Positions 29,288 through 37,438 of a DNA stretch of 56,435 bases are shown in pieces. Both the position numbers and the translations under genes were made by a program. This DNA is from Mycobacterium sp. (GTDB taxonomy: Bacteria; Actinomycetota; Actinomycetes; Mycobacteriales; Mycobacteriaceae), in the NCBI GenBank assembly GCA_031292665.1, contig JARLGR010000144.1, positions 1 to 56,435 of the forward strand, read 5' to 3'. Each line of letters begins with the position of its first letter. Within the stretch, counting starts at the first letter, position 1. Under the pieces are notes generated by a model. The model did no database searches. It saw only the letters and a list, made by a program, of their open reading frames with translations, and was not told the origin of the DNA.

Positions 29288-31489
29288 ATGACGATTCTCA
29301 GTCCCGTACCCAGCGAGTATGTTGTGCAGCCCGAAGCGCCTGCGCCGCGGTGGCGCAGAGTCCTGCGCAGTTCGCGCCGCCGCAATGCGGCCATCGGTGG
29401 TGGAGTGGCCGTGTTGCTCGTCGCCGGCCTATTGGGTGGTTCCTATGAGTCGTCACCGGGAAGCGCCCTGTGGAGTGTCGACAAGACCGTCTTTCCCGGG
29501 CACGCGCAAGACGTCGCCCTGACCGCCGTCGTCAACGATCTGAAGAAGGCCCAGGACATCCTGGGCAGCGGACAGCAGCCCACACCCGATCAGTTGACTG
29601 ACGCTCGCACGGCGCTCAATCAGGCCAAGCAGGACCTGGAATACCTGTCGCCATCGCCTCAGCGGACCAGCCTGCAGAACCTCTATTTGCAACTGACACA
29701 ACAACTTCTGCAGTACACACCCGCTTCGGTGCAGCAACTGCCGGCGCTGCCCGCGCCAACTCCGGCGCCGCAGGCCGCCGACCCGGGTAGCCCGCCGCAA
29801 GCGCCCGACGTCGCACTGATGAGCGCGACCGCGCCAACGTGGGGATACCCCAACTCGGGCGACGCCGGGACTGCGGCAGCCGTCGACCAGATGTCCGACA
29901 ACTTCGTCCCGCCGCCGGCCGATGTTCCGGCGGCCCCTGCAGCCGACTGGCCACAGCCCGCTGATCCTCCGTTGACGCCGAACCTCCAAGACCTCGGTTA
30001 CTACGACCCCTCCTGGGGGCAGCTGTACAACTACAACCCCACCGACTGGTACAACTACGACCTCAGCGGCTACAACCAGTACGGCTACGACGTCCTCGGT
30101 TTCAACCGGTGGGGATATGACCGTTCGGGATATGACCGGTGGGGATACGACCACTGGGGCTACAACTGGGCGGGGTACAACTGGTCGGGCTACGATCGCG
30201 ACGGCTGGGATCGCAACGGCTGCAACGAATGGGGCCAACGCCGCGACCACCCCGATGACCCGCGTAATCAGGACTGGTACAACAGCCACCACCCGTACGA
30301 GCAGTACTACCAGTGGAAGTTCCAGAACGACGACCCGGTGTATGACCGCACGCAGTGGGACCAGGCCCACGGAGTCAACCCGAATGAGTACCAGAACTGG
30401 AACCTGAACCGCGATTGGCACGATCCCCGCAACCGTGACTGGGCACCCCCGGCCGTTACGGTGAGCGCCACCCAGTCGGTCACCGATAAGCACGCCTCGT
30501 CTTCGGTGGTGAACCTGAATGCGTCACTGGCGCAATTCGTCTCCAACAGCACGGCGACAAGCACCTCCGGGCCGTCGATGAAGGACCTCGCGAACAAATC
30601 CGCCCGTGACTTCACCAAGGACCTCACGGCAGCAACCACCACTCCCGCGGGCGCGCCGTCACCTTCGACACTGGGGCAGCGGCCCGCCACGGCGGTCGCA
30701 AACCACCAAATATCCTTGGCGCCACCGGCTTTGACGGCACCTGTGCCGACTGCGCCGCCGTCGAAGGTGGCACCCGGGTTTACCGCGCCCAAGCTTGCGC
30801 CGGTGCCCGTCCCCGGGCCTACCGCTGTCGCCAAACCACAGGGAAAGCTGGAACCTGCGCCGGCGAGCACTGCGCCGACAGTGGTGCCGAATCCTGCTGC
30901 GGGGCTGACGGGAATCGCGCCGAAGACGGACTCTCCGAACCCTGCGGTGGTGCCGCCGGCCGAACCGAAACCGGCGGCCCAAGCCAGCCCGGCAGTGGTT
31001 CCTCCCCACGAGGCGCTGGTGCCTGATCAGCCGAATTCCGTTCCGCCGGCGCCCGAAGCGCCAGCACATCCGGTGGCGCCGGTCCGGCAAGAGCCACCGC
31101 AGCAGCAGTCCGCACCGGAACCACCGGCGCAGCCGGTCCCGGCTCCCAGGACCGAGGCTCCTGCGCCTGCGGCCCCGGTGCGACAGCCCCTCCGGCAACC
31201 GCCTGTTCCGGAGGCTCCGGTACGACAGGAGGCACCGGCACCGGCAGCGGTAACCGCGCCGCAGCCGCCCGTCCGACAGGCACCGCCTGTGCACGAGGCG
31301 CCGCCCCCTGCACCGGAACCTGCTCCGCCCGTACATGAGGCGCCGCCTCCCGCTCCGCCCGTACATGAGGCGCCGCCCCCCGCTCCGCCCGTACATGAGG
31401 CGCCGCCTCCCGCACCGGAGCCACGTCCGGCGCCGGCGCCACCGCGTGGGTCGCCCAAGTGTTCAACCCCGATCTGCCCTCCGGCGTAA
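29288..31489 (+). CDS. Membrane-anchored GY-repeat, proline-rich protein with RsdA-like ectodomain
   Basis: The 733-residue protein has a basic cytosolic start, one membrane helix (about 33-52), and a large exported part. Residues 58-145 (SALWSVDKTVFPGHAQDV, LNQAKQDLEYLSPSPQRTSL) resemble the extracellular segment of the mycobacterial anti-sigma-D factor RsdA, but the N-terminal sigma-binding region is missing. Residues 237-316 are tandem five-residue units GY(D/N)xx (GYDRSGYDRWGYDHWGYN). From about 395 onward it is Pro/Ala-rich, with three near-identical VHEAPPPAPP units near 670-705, and ends CSTPICPPA. It may span the cell wall. Strong GAGGAGG ribosome site. It is followed by a beta-lactamase gene. 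Function unknown. Confidence 0.75.
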   Translation: MTILSPVPSEYVVQPEAPAPRWRRVLRSSRRRNAAIGGGVAVLLVAGLLGGSYESSPGSALWSVDKTVFPGHAQDVALTAVVNDLKKAQDILGSGQQPTPDQLTDARTALNQAKQDLEYLSPSPQRTSLQNLYLQLTQQLLQYTPASVQQLPALPAPTPAPQAADPGSPPQAPDVALMSATAPTWGYPNSGDAGTAAAVDQMSDNFVPPPADVPAAPAADWPQPADPPLTPNLQDLGYYDPSWGQLYNYNPTDWYNYDLSGYNQYGYDVLGFNRWGYDRSGYDRWGYDHWGYNWAGYNWSGYDRDGWDRNGCNEWGQRRDHPDDPRNQDWYNSHHPYEQYYQWKFQNDDPVYDRTQWDQAHGVNPNEYQNWNLNRDWHDPRNRDWAPPAVTVSATQSVTDKHASSSVVNLNASLAQFVSNSTATSTSGPSMKDLANKSARDFTKDLTAATTTPAGAPSPSTLGQRPATAVANHQISLAPPALTAPVPTAPPSKVAPGFTAPKLAPVPVPGPTAVAKPQGKLEPAPASTAPTVVPNPAAGLTGIAPKTDSPNPAVVPPAEPKPAAQASPAVVPPHEALVPDQPNSVPPAPEAPAHPVAPVRQEPPQQQSAPEPPAQPVPAPRTEAPAPAAPVRQPLRQPPVPEAPVRQEAPAPAAVTAPQPPVRQAPPVHEAPPPAPEPAPPVHEAPPPAPPVHEAPPPAPPVHEAPPPAPEPRPAPAPPRGSPKCSTPICPPA
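30048..30236 (+). repeat. Tandem 15-base units encoding GY(D/N)xx repeats
   Basis: About 12 consecutive degenerate 15-base units, each encoding Gly-Tyr/Phe/Trp-Asp/Asn-x-x. The protein pattern is conserved more strictly than the DNA, which suggests selection on the peptide and not recent slippage. Confidence 0.8.
31322..31411 (+). repeat. Three 30-base direct repeats in the proline-rich tail
   Basis: Units at 31322-31351, 31352-31381 and 31382-31411 differ at only a base or two and encode APPVHEAPPP; a diverged fourth copy precedes them. Near-identity at DNA level points to recent expansion, so copy number may vary between strains. Confidence 0.85.
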
Positions 31490-31568
31490 CTCTCGCTGCA
31501 GTGACGGGTTCTCGCGGTGTACCGCGTCGCGCTTGTCGCGGTGGGCCGATGCGTGCTTGGCTGGAGCC

Positions 31569-32453
31569 ATGGGGGCATCGTTAAGTCGACGGGACTTCGT
31601 CGCTGCGTTGGGCGCTGCTGGTCTGCTGGTCGGGTGCGGCATGCCGCAGGCTGAGGGAGCGACCGGGTTTGAAGAACTGGAAGACCGCTATGGCGCGCTA
31701 ATCGGCGTCTACGCAATCGATTTGGCTTCATCGGCGACGGTCGAACATCGGGCAGACGAGCGGCGGTCGATGTGCTCGACGTTCAAAGGGTATGCGGCGG
31801 GACGGATTCTGCAGCTGTCGGATGCTGGCAAGGTGGATCTGGCTGCCGCGGTGCCGATCACCGCCGGGGACATGGTGGCGCATTCTCCGGTGCTGAGTCC
31901 GGCAGTGGGGATGTCGATGTCGCTGCGGGACATCTGTGCGGCCGCACTGAGTCAGAGCGACAACGCCGCAGGCAACATCATGCTGCGGACCATCGGCGGA
32001 CCGTCGGCCGTCACCGATTTCGCTCGGTCGATCGGCGATTCGCAGTCGCGGTTGGATCGTTGGGAACCGGACCTGAACGACGCGACGCCAGGTGATGCGC
32101 GGGACACCACTACGCCGCGGGCGCTGTGCGATGGCTACCGCGCATTGCTCGCCGGTAACGCGTTGTCTGCTGCCGGCCGGGACCAGCTCCTGCGCTGGAT
32201 GACGGCAACCATGACCTCTACCAAGCGTTTTCGCGCCGGTTTGCCGCCGGGATGGACCAGTGCGGACAAGACGGGCAGCGGCGATTATGGGTCCACCAAT
32301 GACGCCGGAATGCTGATCGGTCCGAAAGGCGAACGGGTTGTCCTCGCGGTGCTGGCGCGCTCGCGATCTGATCAGCAGGACGCCCCGCTGTTCGACGACG
32401 CCATCGCGGAAACCGTGCGGCTGGTGTTGGGGCAGTTCGGCCTTGGTCAGTGA
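31569..32453 (+). CDS. Class A beta-lactamase, Tat-dependent lipoprotein
   Basis: The 294-residue enzyme hydrolyses beta-lactams by a serine mechanism. All class A motifs are present, and native numbering matches Ambler numbering: STFK at 70-73, SDN at 130-132, Glu166 in EPDLN, Arg220 and KTG at 234-236. The N-terminus SRRDFVAALGAAGLLVGCG combines a twin-arginine motif with a lipobox (Cys23), so export is by Tat, then lipidation. M. tuberculosis BlaC has SDG at the second motif; SDN here is the usual class A form. It starts 80 bases after the GY-repeat gene on the same strand. Confidence 0.93.
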   Translation: MGASLSRRDFVAALGAAGLLVGCGMPQAEGATGFEELEDRYGALIGVYAIDLASSATVEHRADERRSMCSTFKGYAAGRILQLSDAGKVDLAAAVPITAGDMVAHSPVLSPAVGMSMSLRDICAAALSQSDNAAGNIMLRTIGGPSAVTDFARSIGDSQSRLDRWEPDLNDATPGDARDTTTPRALCDGYRALLAGNALSAAGRDQLLRWMTATMTSTKRFRAGLPPGWTSADKTGSGDYGSTNDAGMLIGPKGERVVLAVLARSRSDQQDAPLFDDAIAETVRLVLGQFGLGQ

Positions 32454-32483
32454 CCGCCGGATGCGGCGGTGACCCCACGGTTT

Positions 32484-32699
32484 CTACGTTGGCATTTCAG
32501 CTGCATCGCCCGCGCTGACAGGTTCACGTTCCAGGTGTTCGGAGACGACGGAACCACTGTGGGTGAACAGATTTCGGCTCAGCACCGGGTGCTGTCCGGC
32601 ACGTAGTCGCGGCGCAGCGACGAGTCTGCGGATGCTCGCCGGTCTACCTCCTGAGACAACCACTTCGTCAGGAGCCAGGCATGGGCCGGCTCCACGCAA
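32484..32699 (-). other. Unassigned open stretch downstream of the beta-lactamase gene
   Basis: The minus strand is open here with protein-like text (IRRLVAAPRLRAGQHPVLSR, then NLFTHSGSVVSEHLE) ending in a stop at 32484. It could be the C-terminal remnant of an unidentified gene. Its upstream part collides with the dihydrofolate-reductase-like fragment, so it is not an intact gene. I do not recognise it. Confidence 0.25.
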
Positions 32700-33008
32700 C
32701 TCGGTCCGGACCTGACCTTGGCGGTGAATGAGCTCCGGGCGCGGCACGAGCACATCAAGGTGGTCGGGAGCTTGAATCTGGTACAGACGCTGTTGCACCA
32801 GAAGCTCTTTGATCGTCCGGACCTGTGGGTGCACCCGATTGTGCTCGGGGTCGGGAAGAAGGTGTTCGGGGGTGCGGTACCTACAAACTTGTCTCTGTTG
32901 GAGCCGCCCGTCTCGAATCCGACTGGCACGGTGTACCTGCGTTACGGGCTGGCCGGCGGCACACCGACGACGGGGGATATGAGCGCGCCGGATCGGGGTG
33001 TGCGGTGA
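32691..33008 (+). pseudogene. C-terminal fragment of a dihydrofolate reductase / RibD-like protein
   Basis: About 100 codons match the last third of RibD-C/YwjB-type dihydrofolate reductase-like proteins: ELRARHEHIKVVGSLNLVQT, LWVHPIVLGVGKKVFGG, SNPTGTVYLRYGLAG. The N-terminal NADPH- and substrate-binding half is absent; upstream frames are broken and no start with a ribosome site is visible. It is therefore a 5'-truncated pseudogene in the accessory block. Confidence 0.75.
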
Positions 33009-33018
33009 AGGCGCCGGA

Positions 33019-33345
33019 TCAACTGCGGATCCGGCGTTGGAGCATCTCGACGAAGCGGTCCGGCTCAGCCGGGGTGACGCAGGGCTTCACTGAGTCGCCA
33101 GCATCGATCACCACGAGGGTGTGCTTCCGGGGTCGGCCGACATCCAACGGGAACCAATGGCGCAACCCGCCCGTGCCCCAGACCCGCCAGCTACCGGTCA
33201 TCGGTCCCATCGGACGAACGTCGATACCACGGATGACGTTGTAGGACAACCGCTTTGCGGTGCCGAGCGGAAAGTAGTAGCGGCGGATCGTTAGCCCGGC
33301 ATCGTCAAGCAACAACAGGCCGTCGTCGTATAGCGCAGCGCCCAT
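33019..33345 (-). CDS. Small PH-like protein of unknown function
   Basis: A 108-residue protein beginning MGAALYDDGLLLLDDAGLTI. Alternating short beta segments (TIRRYYFPLGTAKRLSYNVI, RGIDVRPMGPMTGSWRVWGT) followed by a C-terminal helix (PAEPDRFVEMLQRRI) suggest a PH-like fold of the kind found in many small actinobacterial proteins. No signal peptide or membrane helix. It lies between the DHFR fragment and the MFS gene on the minus strand. Function unknown. Confidence 0.65.
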   Translation of the reverse strand: MGAALYDDGLLLLDDAGLTIRRYYFPLGTAKRLSYNVIRGIDVRPMGPMTGSWRVWGTGGLRHWFPLDVGRPRKHTLVVIDAGDSVKPCVTPAEPDRFVEMLQRRIRS

Positions 33346-33390
33346 GACAACCAGTCTGCCACCGACGGGCGCACAACACGTGGTGTGATG

Positions 33391-33456
33391 ACGCCGAGAT
33401 CGACGAAACGGCCGGAACTACTCGACTTTTGCGGCCCGTTCGTCCGTTTGGGCGAG
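33391..33456 (-). repeat. Right 66-bp inverted repeat of the accessory block
   Basis: Reverse complement of this stretch matches 24368-24433 at 53 of 66 positions. It covers the last codons and TAG of the MFS gene and the 27 bases after it. Together the pair brackets the region that separates leuB from the MFS gene here. Confidence 0.75.
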
Positions 33457-34650
33457 GGGGGGAGTGGCCAGGGGATCGGCCGCGACTGGGACCAGCGGCG
33501 CCGCCAGCACGGGGAACAACGCGCATACCGCGAAAGCCGCAGGGAATCCGGCCAAACCGATCAACGCCCCGAACGCCGGCGGCACGATCGCGGTGGTCAA
33601 CAACTGCGATGTGTTCTGCACGCCCAGGGCGCGTCCGCTCCAGAACGGGCCGGCGATCTCGGCGATTGCGGTAAACGACAAGCCGTTGTCGGTCACGGTC
33701 ACCACCGAGGCGACGACCATCACGAACACTGCGATGGGCCAATGCAGCTCAGCGGTCAGGGCCAGTAATCCCATCGTCGCCGCGGCGGCGACAGCTATCA
33801 CCCGCACCGGGCGCAGTCGCGAGCCTAGTAGATCGGACCACCGCCCGGCGGCGATTCGCCCTGCGGCACCGCATAATTGGGCCACCGTGACCATGACGCC
33901 CGCCGCAGCGGCCGACCAGCCGCGGTCGGTCATCAACCACACCAGCGAGAAGGTCCATACCAGCGACTGCGGCACCACCAGCAACACCGACACCGCGTGG
34001 ATACGCGCGAGCGCCGTCGAGCCGCGGTACGGGTTGGCCAGGTCGGCAGCGGGAGCCGTCGACCGTGGCGGCCGTGGCGGATCGATCACGCCCAGGGCGG
34101 TCACCACAGCGGCCACCAGGCATGCGACCGCCGGGAACAGCAGCGCGGCAGAAACCCCGGAGGACTCGGCCAGTCGTGGAATCACCAAGGCGCCCAGGCC
34201 AACTCCCAAGGGCTGCGCGGTTTGTCGGATGCCCATCACCAGTCCGCGTTGCTCCGGCGGGAACCAGCCGACCACCAGCCGTCCGCTTGCTGAATTGGAA
34301 CTGGCCGCCGCCATGCCGCCCAATAACAGGAACGCGCCGACCGCCACCAGCGAATGCGCCCAGGCGGCCGCGAACGCAGCCAAAGCGGTCAATAACGACC
34401 CGACTGCCAGCACCAGTCGCTCGCCGACCCGGTCGACGATGTAGCCCCACACGATCAGCGTCAGCACCATGCCGAAGCTCGGCATGGCCGACACCAAACC
34501 GGCCCGGGACAGGTCCAGGCCGCGTTCGCCGTGCAAGGTCGGAATCAGAAACGCGGCGCCGTTGATGAAGACGCTGGCGCACATCGTCGAACCGAGCGCG
34601 ATCACCAGCATCGACCAGCGGCGGACGGCTGAGGCAGAAGTGGTGGTCAT
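33418..34650 (-). CDS. MFS transporter
   Basis: The product (410 residues from the ATG at 34650) has 12 predicted membrane helices and MFS loop motifs: WGYIVDRVGERLVL (motif A, loop 2-3), SSNSASGRLVVGWFPPEQRG in loop 4-5, and AAGRWSDLLGSRLRPV in loop 8-9. The substrate is unknown. An upstream ATG at 34677 lies inside the left arm of an inverted repeat, which makes 34650 the more likely start. Corresponds to M. tuberculosis Rv2994, which sits next to leuB there; here a 9-kb block separates them. Confidence 0.88.
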   Translation of the reverse strand: MTTTSASAVRRWSMLVIALGSTMCASVFINGAAFLIPTLHGERGLDLSRAGLVSAMPSFGMVLTLIVWGYIVDRVGERLVLAVGSLLTALAAFAAAWAHSLVAVGAFLLLGGMAAASSNSASGRLVVGWFPPEQRGLVMGIRQTAQPLGVGLGALVIPRLAESSGVSAALLFPAVACLVAAVVTALGVIDPPRPPRSTAPAADLANPYRGSTALARIHAVSVLLVVPQSLVWTFSLVWLMTDRGWSAAAAGVMVTVAQLCGAAGRIAAGRWSDLLGSRLRPVRVIAVAAAATMGLLALTAELHWPIAVFVMVVASVVTVTDNGLSFTAIAEIAGPFWSGRALGVQNTSQLLTTAIVPPAFGALIGLAGFPAAFAVCALFPVLAAPLVPVAADPLATPPLAQTDERAAKVE

Positions 34651-34670
34651 GGACTCAATGTTGGCATGGC

Positions 34671-34708
34671 GTCTCATATTATCGAACTATTATCCCAAAA
34701 TATGAGAC
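34671..34708. promoter_or_regulatory. Inverted repeat operator between MFS and FAH genes
   Basis: GTCTCATATT (34671-34680) and AATATGAGAC (34699-34708) form a perfect 10-bp dyad with an AT-rich 18-base centre in otherwise GC-rich DNA. It lies just upstream of the MFS start on one side and 83 bases before the FAH start on the other. It is a candidate operator for a dimeric regulator encoded elsewhere. Confidence 0.55.
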
Positions 34709-34777
34709 TGCGCGCGGTGTGTGCGTGACTCAGTTCTACGCACAAGCGCTGGTCACAAGTGGTCAACACGCTGCCAC

Positions 34778-34783
34778 TAGGCT
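34778..34783 (+). promoter_or_regulatory. -10 hexamer, leaderless promoter of the FAH gene
   Basis: TAGGCT 7 bases before the ATG at 34791; supports that start and a leaderless transcript. Confidence 0.55.
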
Positions 34784-34790
34784 CTTCCCC

Positions 34791-35573
34791 ATGCGTCTAG
34801 GTCGAATTGCCAGTCCAGACGGTGTCGCTTTCGTGGTGATCGAGGGCGACCCGAACTCCGATGCGGTCTGCAAGGAGATTGCCGAGCAGTACTTGTCCCG
34901 CAATCCCACCTTCACCGGACGCTCCTGGCCGTTGGCCGACGTCCGGCTGCTGGCGCCGATCCTGGCCAGCAAGGTCATCTGCATGGGTAAGAACTACGCC
35001 GCGCACGCGCGGGAAATGGGCAGCGAACCTCCGGAGGATCCGGTGATCTTCCTCAAGCCCAACACCGCGATCATCGGGCCGAATATCCCGATCCAGCTTC
35101 CTGCCGACGCTCACCCGGTGCACCACGAGGGCGAACTCGCGGTGGTCATCGAGCGTCCCGGCAAGGACATCCCGGCCGCCAAGGCCAAGGACTACATCCT
35201 CGGCTACACCATCGCCAACGACGTCTCGGCCCGCGACCAGCAGCAGAAAGACGGCCAGTGGATGCGGGCCAAAGGGCATGACACGTTCTGCCCCGTCGGC
35301 CCATGGATCGAAACCGCGGTAGACCCGGCCGATCTGGACATCCGCACCGAGGTCAATGGTGAAAAGCTGCAGGACAGCAATACCGCGCTGCTGCTGCACG
35401 ACGTCGGCGCCATCATCGAATGGGTGTCCGCGGTCATGACGCTGCTGCCGGGCGACCTCATCCTCACCGGAACGCCCGAGGGTGTCGGCCCGATCGAGGA
35501 CGGCGACACCGTCGCCATCACCATCGACGGCATCGGCACCCTCTCCAATCCTGTTGTACGTAAAGGGAAATAA
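34791..35573 (+). CDS. Fumarylacetoacetate hydrolase (FAH) family protein
   Basis: A 260-residue FAH-fold enzyme. Family signatures are [25 protein letters not shown] (start of the barrel), [29 protein letters not shown] with the metal-binding Glu residues, [14 protein letters not shown], and [10 protein letters not shown]. Such proteins hydrolyse or decarboxylate 2-oxo acids from aromatic or related catabolism; the precise substrate cannot be read from the sequence. It ends one base before the gltX GTG, so the two form an operon as Rv2993c-Rv2992c do. Confidence 0.9.
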   Translation: MRLGRIASPDGVAFVVIEGDPNSDAVCKEIAEQYLSRNPTFTGRSWPLADVRLLAPILASKVICMGKNYAAHAREMGSEPPEDPVIFLKPNTAIIGPNIPIQLPADAHPVHHEGELAVVIERPGKDIPAAKAKDYILGYTIANDVSARDQQQKDGQWMRAKGHDTFCPVGPWIETAVDPADLDIRTEVNGEKLQDSNTALLLHDVGAIIEWVSAVMTLLPGDLILTGTPEGVGPIEDGDTVAITIDGIGTLSNPVVRKGK

Positions 35574-35574
35574 C

Positions 35575-37056
35575 GTGACTACACGTGTCAGGGTTCGCTT
35601 CTGCCCGTCGCCGACCGGGACGCCGCACGTCGGCCTGGTCCGGACCGCGCTGTTCAACTGGGCTTACGCGCGACACACCGGCGGTGCCTTCGTATTCCGC
35701 ATCGAGGACACCGACGCCGCCCGCGACAGCGAGGAGAGCTACAACGCCATCCTGGACGCGCTGCGCTGGCTCGGACTGAACTGGGACGAGGGTCCCGAGG
35801 TCGGTGGCCCCTATGTGCCGTATCGGCAGTCGCAGCGCGGTGACCTCTATCGCGACGTCATCGCCAAACTGCTTGCCGCCGGAGAGGTTTATGAGGCCTA
35901 CTCGACCCCCGAAGAGGTCGAGGCGCGGCACCTCGCGGCCGGCCGAAACCCGAAGCTCGGTTACGACAACTTCGACCGCGACCTCACCGCTGAGCAGAAG
36001 GCCGCGTTCGAGGCCGTGGGGCGAAAGCCGGTGCTGCGCCTCAAGATGCCGGACGAGGACATCACCTGGACCGACCTGGTGCGCGGTGAGACGACCTTCG
36101 CGGCCGGCGTGGTCCCGGACTTCGCCATCACGCGGGCCAGCGGAGACCCGCTGTACACCTTGGTCAATCCGGTCGACGACGCATTGATGAAGATCACTCA
36201 CGTTCTGCGCGGTGAGGATCTGCTGCCCTCGACACCGCGGCAGATCGCGCTGTACCAGGCGTTGATTCGGGTCGGCATCGCAGATGCGGTACCCGAATTC
36301 GCTCATCTGCCAAGCGTTCTGGGCGACGGCAACAAGAAGCTGTCGAAGCGCGATCCGCAGTCCAACCTGTTCCTGCACCGCGATCGCGGTTTTATTCCGG
36401 AGGGTCTGCTGAACTATCTGGCCCTGTTGGGTTGGGGCATCGCGGAGGACAACGACATCTTCAGCCTCGACGAGATGGTGGCCGCTTTCGATGTGGCCAA
36501 CGTCAACTCGAATCCGGCACGCTTCGACCAGAAGAAAGCCGACGCCATCAACGCCGAGCACATCCGTCGGCTGGCGCCGGAGGACTTCACCGCGCGGCTC
36601 AAGGCGTTCCTGGACGCGCACGGCCATGACACCACACTGGACGACAAGGGTTTCGCTGAGGCCGCCGAGCTGATCCAGACGCGCATCGTCGTGCTCGGCG
36701 ATGCGTGGGACCTCGTGAAGTTCTTCAACGACGACGCCTACGTGATCGACGAGAAGTCGGCTGCCAAGGAACTGAAGGTCGACGCTGCGCCGGTCCTGGA
36801 CGCCGCGCTGGGCGCCCTGGAGGCGGTCGGAGACTGGACTACCGGGAACATCGAGGCCGCGTTGAAGGCGTCGCTGCTGGACGGCCTGGAACTCAAGCCG
36901 CGCAAGGCCTTCGGCCCGATCCGGGTGGCGGTCACCGGGGCGGCCGTCAGCCCGCCATTGTTCGAGTCGATGGAATTGCTCGGTGCTGAACGCAGTTTGG
37001 CGCGGATTCGCGCAGCTCGCGCTGGGCTCGGTGACGAGCAGGGGGCCGGGGTGTGA
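35575..37056 (+). CDS. gltX: Glutamyl-tRNA synthetase (non-discriminating)
   Basis: GltX charges tRNA-Glu and, in organisms that use GatCAB, also tRNA-Gln with glutamate. The 493-residue class I synthetase carries HVGL at 18-21 (HIGH motif) and KLSKR at 255-259 (KMSKS motif), with ARFAPSPTG-like [12 protein letters not shown] at the N-terminus. Its position next to the genes for its two substrates, tRNA-Gln and tRNA-Glu, is notable. The GTG start follows the FAH stop by one base. Confidence 0.97.
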   Translation: MTTRVRVRFCPSPTGTPHVGLVRTALFNWAYARHTGGAFVFRIEDTDAARDSEESYNAILDALRWLGLNWDEGPEVGGPYVPYRQSQRGDLYRDVIAKLLAAGEVYEAYSTPEEVEARHLAAGRNPKLGYDNFDRDLTAEQKAAFEAVGRKPVLRLKMPDEDITWTDLVRGETTFAAGVVPDFAITRASGDPLYTLVNPVDDALMKITHVLRGEDLLPSTPRQIALYQALIRVGIADAVPEFAHLPSVLGDGNKKLSKRDPQSNLFLHRDRGFIPEGLLNYLALLGWGIAEDNDIFSLDEMVAAFDVANVNSNPARFDQKKADAINAEHIRRLAPEDFTARLKAFLDAHGHDTTLDDKGFAEAAELIQTRIVVLGDAWDLVKFFNDDAYVIDEKSAAKELKVDAAPVLDAALGALEAVGDWTTGNIEAALKASLLDGLELKPRKAFGPIRVAVTGAAVSPPLFESMELLGAERSLARIRAARAGLGDEQGAGV

Positions 37057-37183
37057 AAAGCACCCCAAAATGTTTGGTAGTGTGCTCGTCGGCCCGAAAA
37101 GTGAAACCGAGGTCCCGGAAACGGGGTCCAGGCGCCGCGGATCGGGTCGAGGAGGCCCGTGACCTGCGGTGATGGACCTCCAA

Positions 37184-37255
37184 TGGGGTATGGTGTAATT
37201 GGCAACACAGCGGTTTCTGGTACCGCCATTCTAGGTTCGAGTCCTGGTACCCCAG
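37184..37255 (+). tRNA. tRNA-Gln (anticodon CTG)
   Basis: Acceptor TGGGGTA (37184-37190) pairs with TACCCCA (37248-37254), discriminator G37255. Anticodon stem GCGGT/ACCGC encloses loop TTCTGGT with anticodon CTG. T arm has GTTCGAGTC. No CCA is encoded. Confidence 0.95.
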
Positions 37256-37258
37256 CTG

Positions 37259-37307
37259 CCGGAGCGATTAGGTCAGTCAGCTGGCCTAAGCTATGCTGAC
37301 GCTCCGG
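37259..37307 (+). other. Hairpin spacer between tRNA-Gln and tRNA-Glu
   Basis: CCGGAGCG (37259-37266) pairs with CGCTCCGG (37300-37307), and the interior has a second stem TTAGGTCAG/CTGGCCTAA. No T-run follows. It may be a processing signal for a tRNA-Gln/tRNA-Glu precursor. Confidence 0.5.
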
Positions 37308-37315
37308 AAGTTCTA

Positions 37316-37388
37316 GCCCCCGTCGTCTAGCGGCCTAGGACGCCGCCCTCTCACGGCGGTAGCGTGGGTTCGAATCCCATCGGGGGTA
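37316..37388 (+). tRNA. tRNA-Glu (anticodon CTC)
   Basis: Acceptor GCCCCCG (37316-37322) pairs with CGGGGGT (37381-37387), discriminator A37388. Anticodon stem CCGCC/GGCGG encloses CTCTCAC with anticodon CTC. T arm GGTTCGAATCC. No CCA is encoded. Confidence 0.95.
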
Positions 37389-37438
37389 CGCACGAACGCC
37401 GGACCTGTCTACAGGTCCGGCGTTTAGTCTTTCGCCGG

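Noticed and set aside
30659..31731. Arg- and Gly/Cys-rich minus-strand frames in the proline-rich gene
   Set aside because: Reverse reading of CCG/GCG-rich proline-alanine repeats gives repetitive Arg or Gly/Ala peptides; no start signal or family match.
24464..33345. Accessory block as a prophage or integrative element
   Set aside because: No integrase, excisionase, phage structural or conjugation gene is present, and the tRNA genes lie 4 kb outside its right edge.
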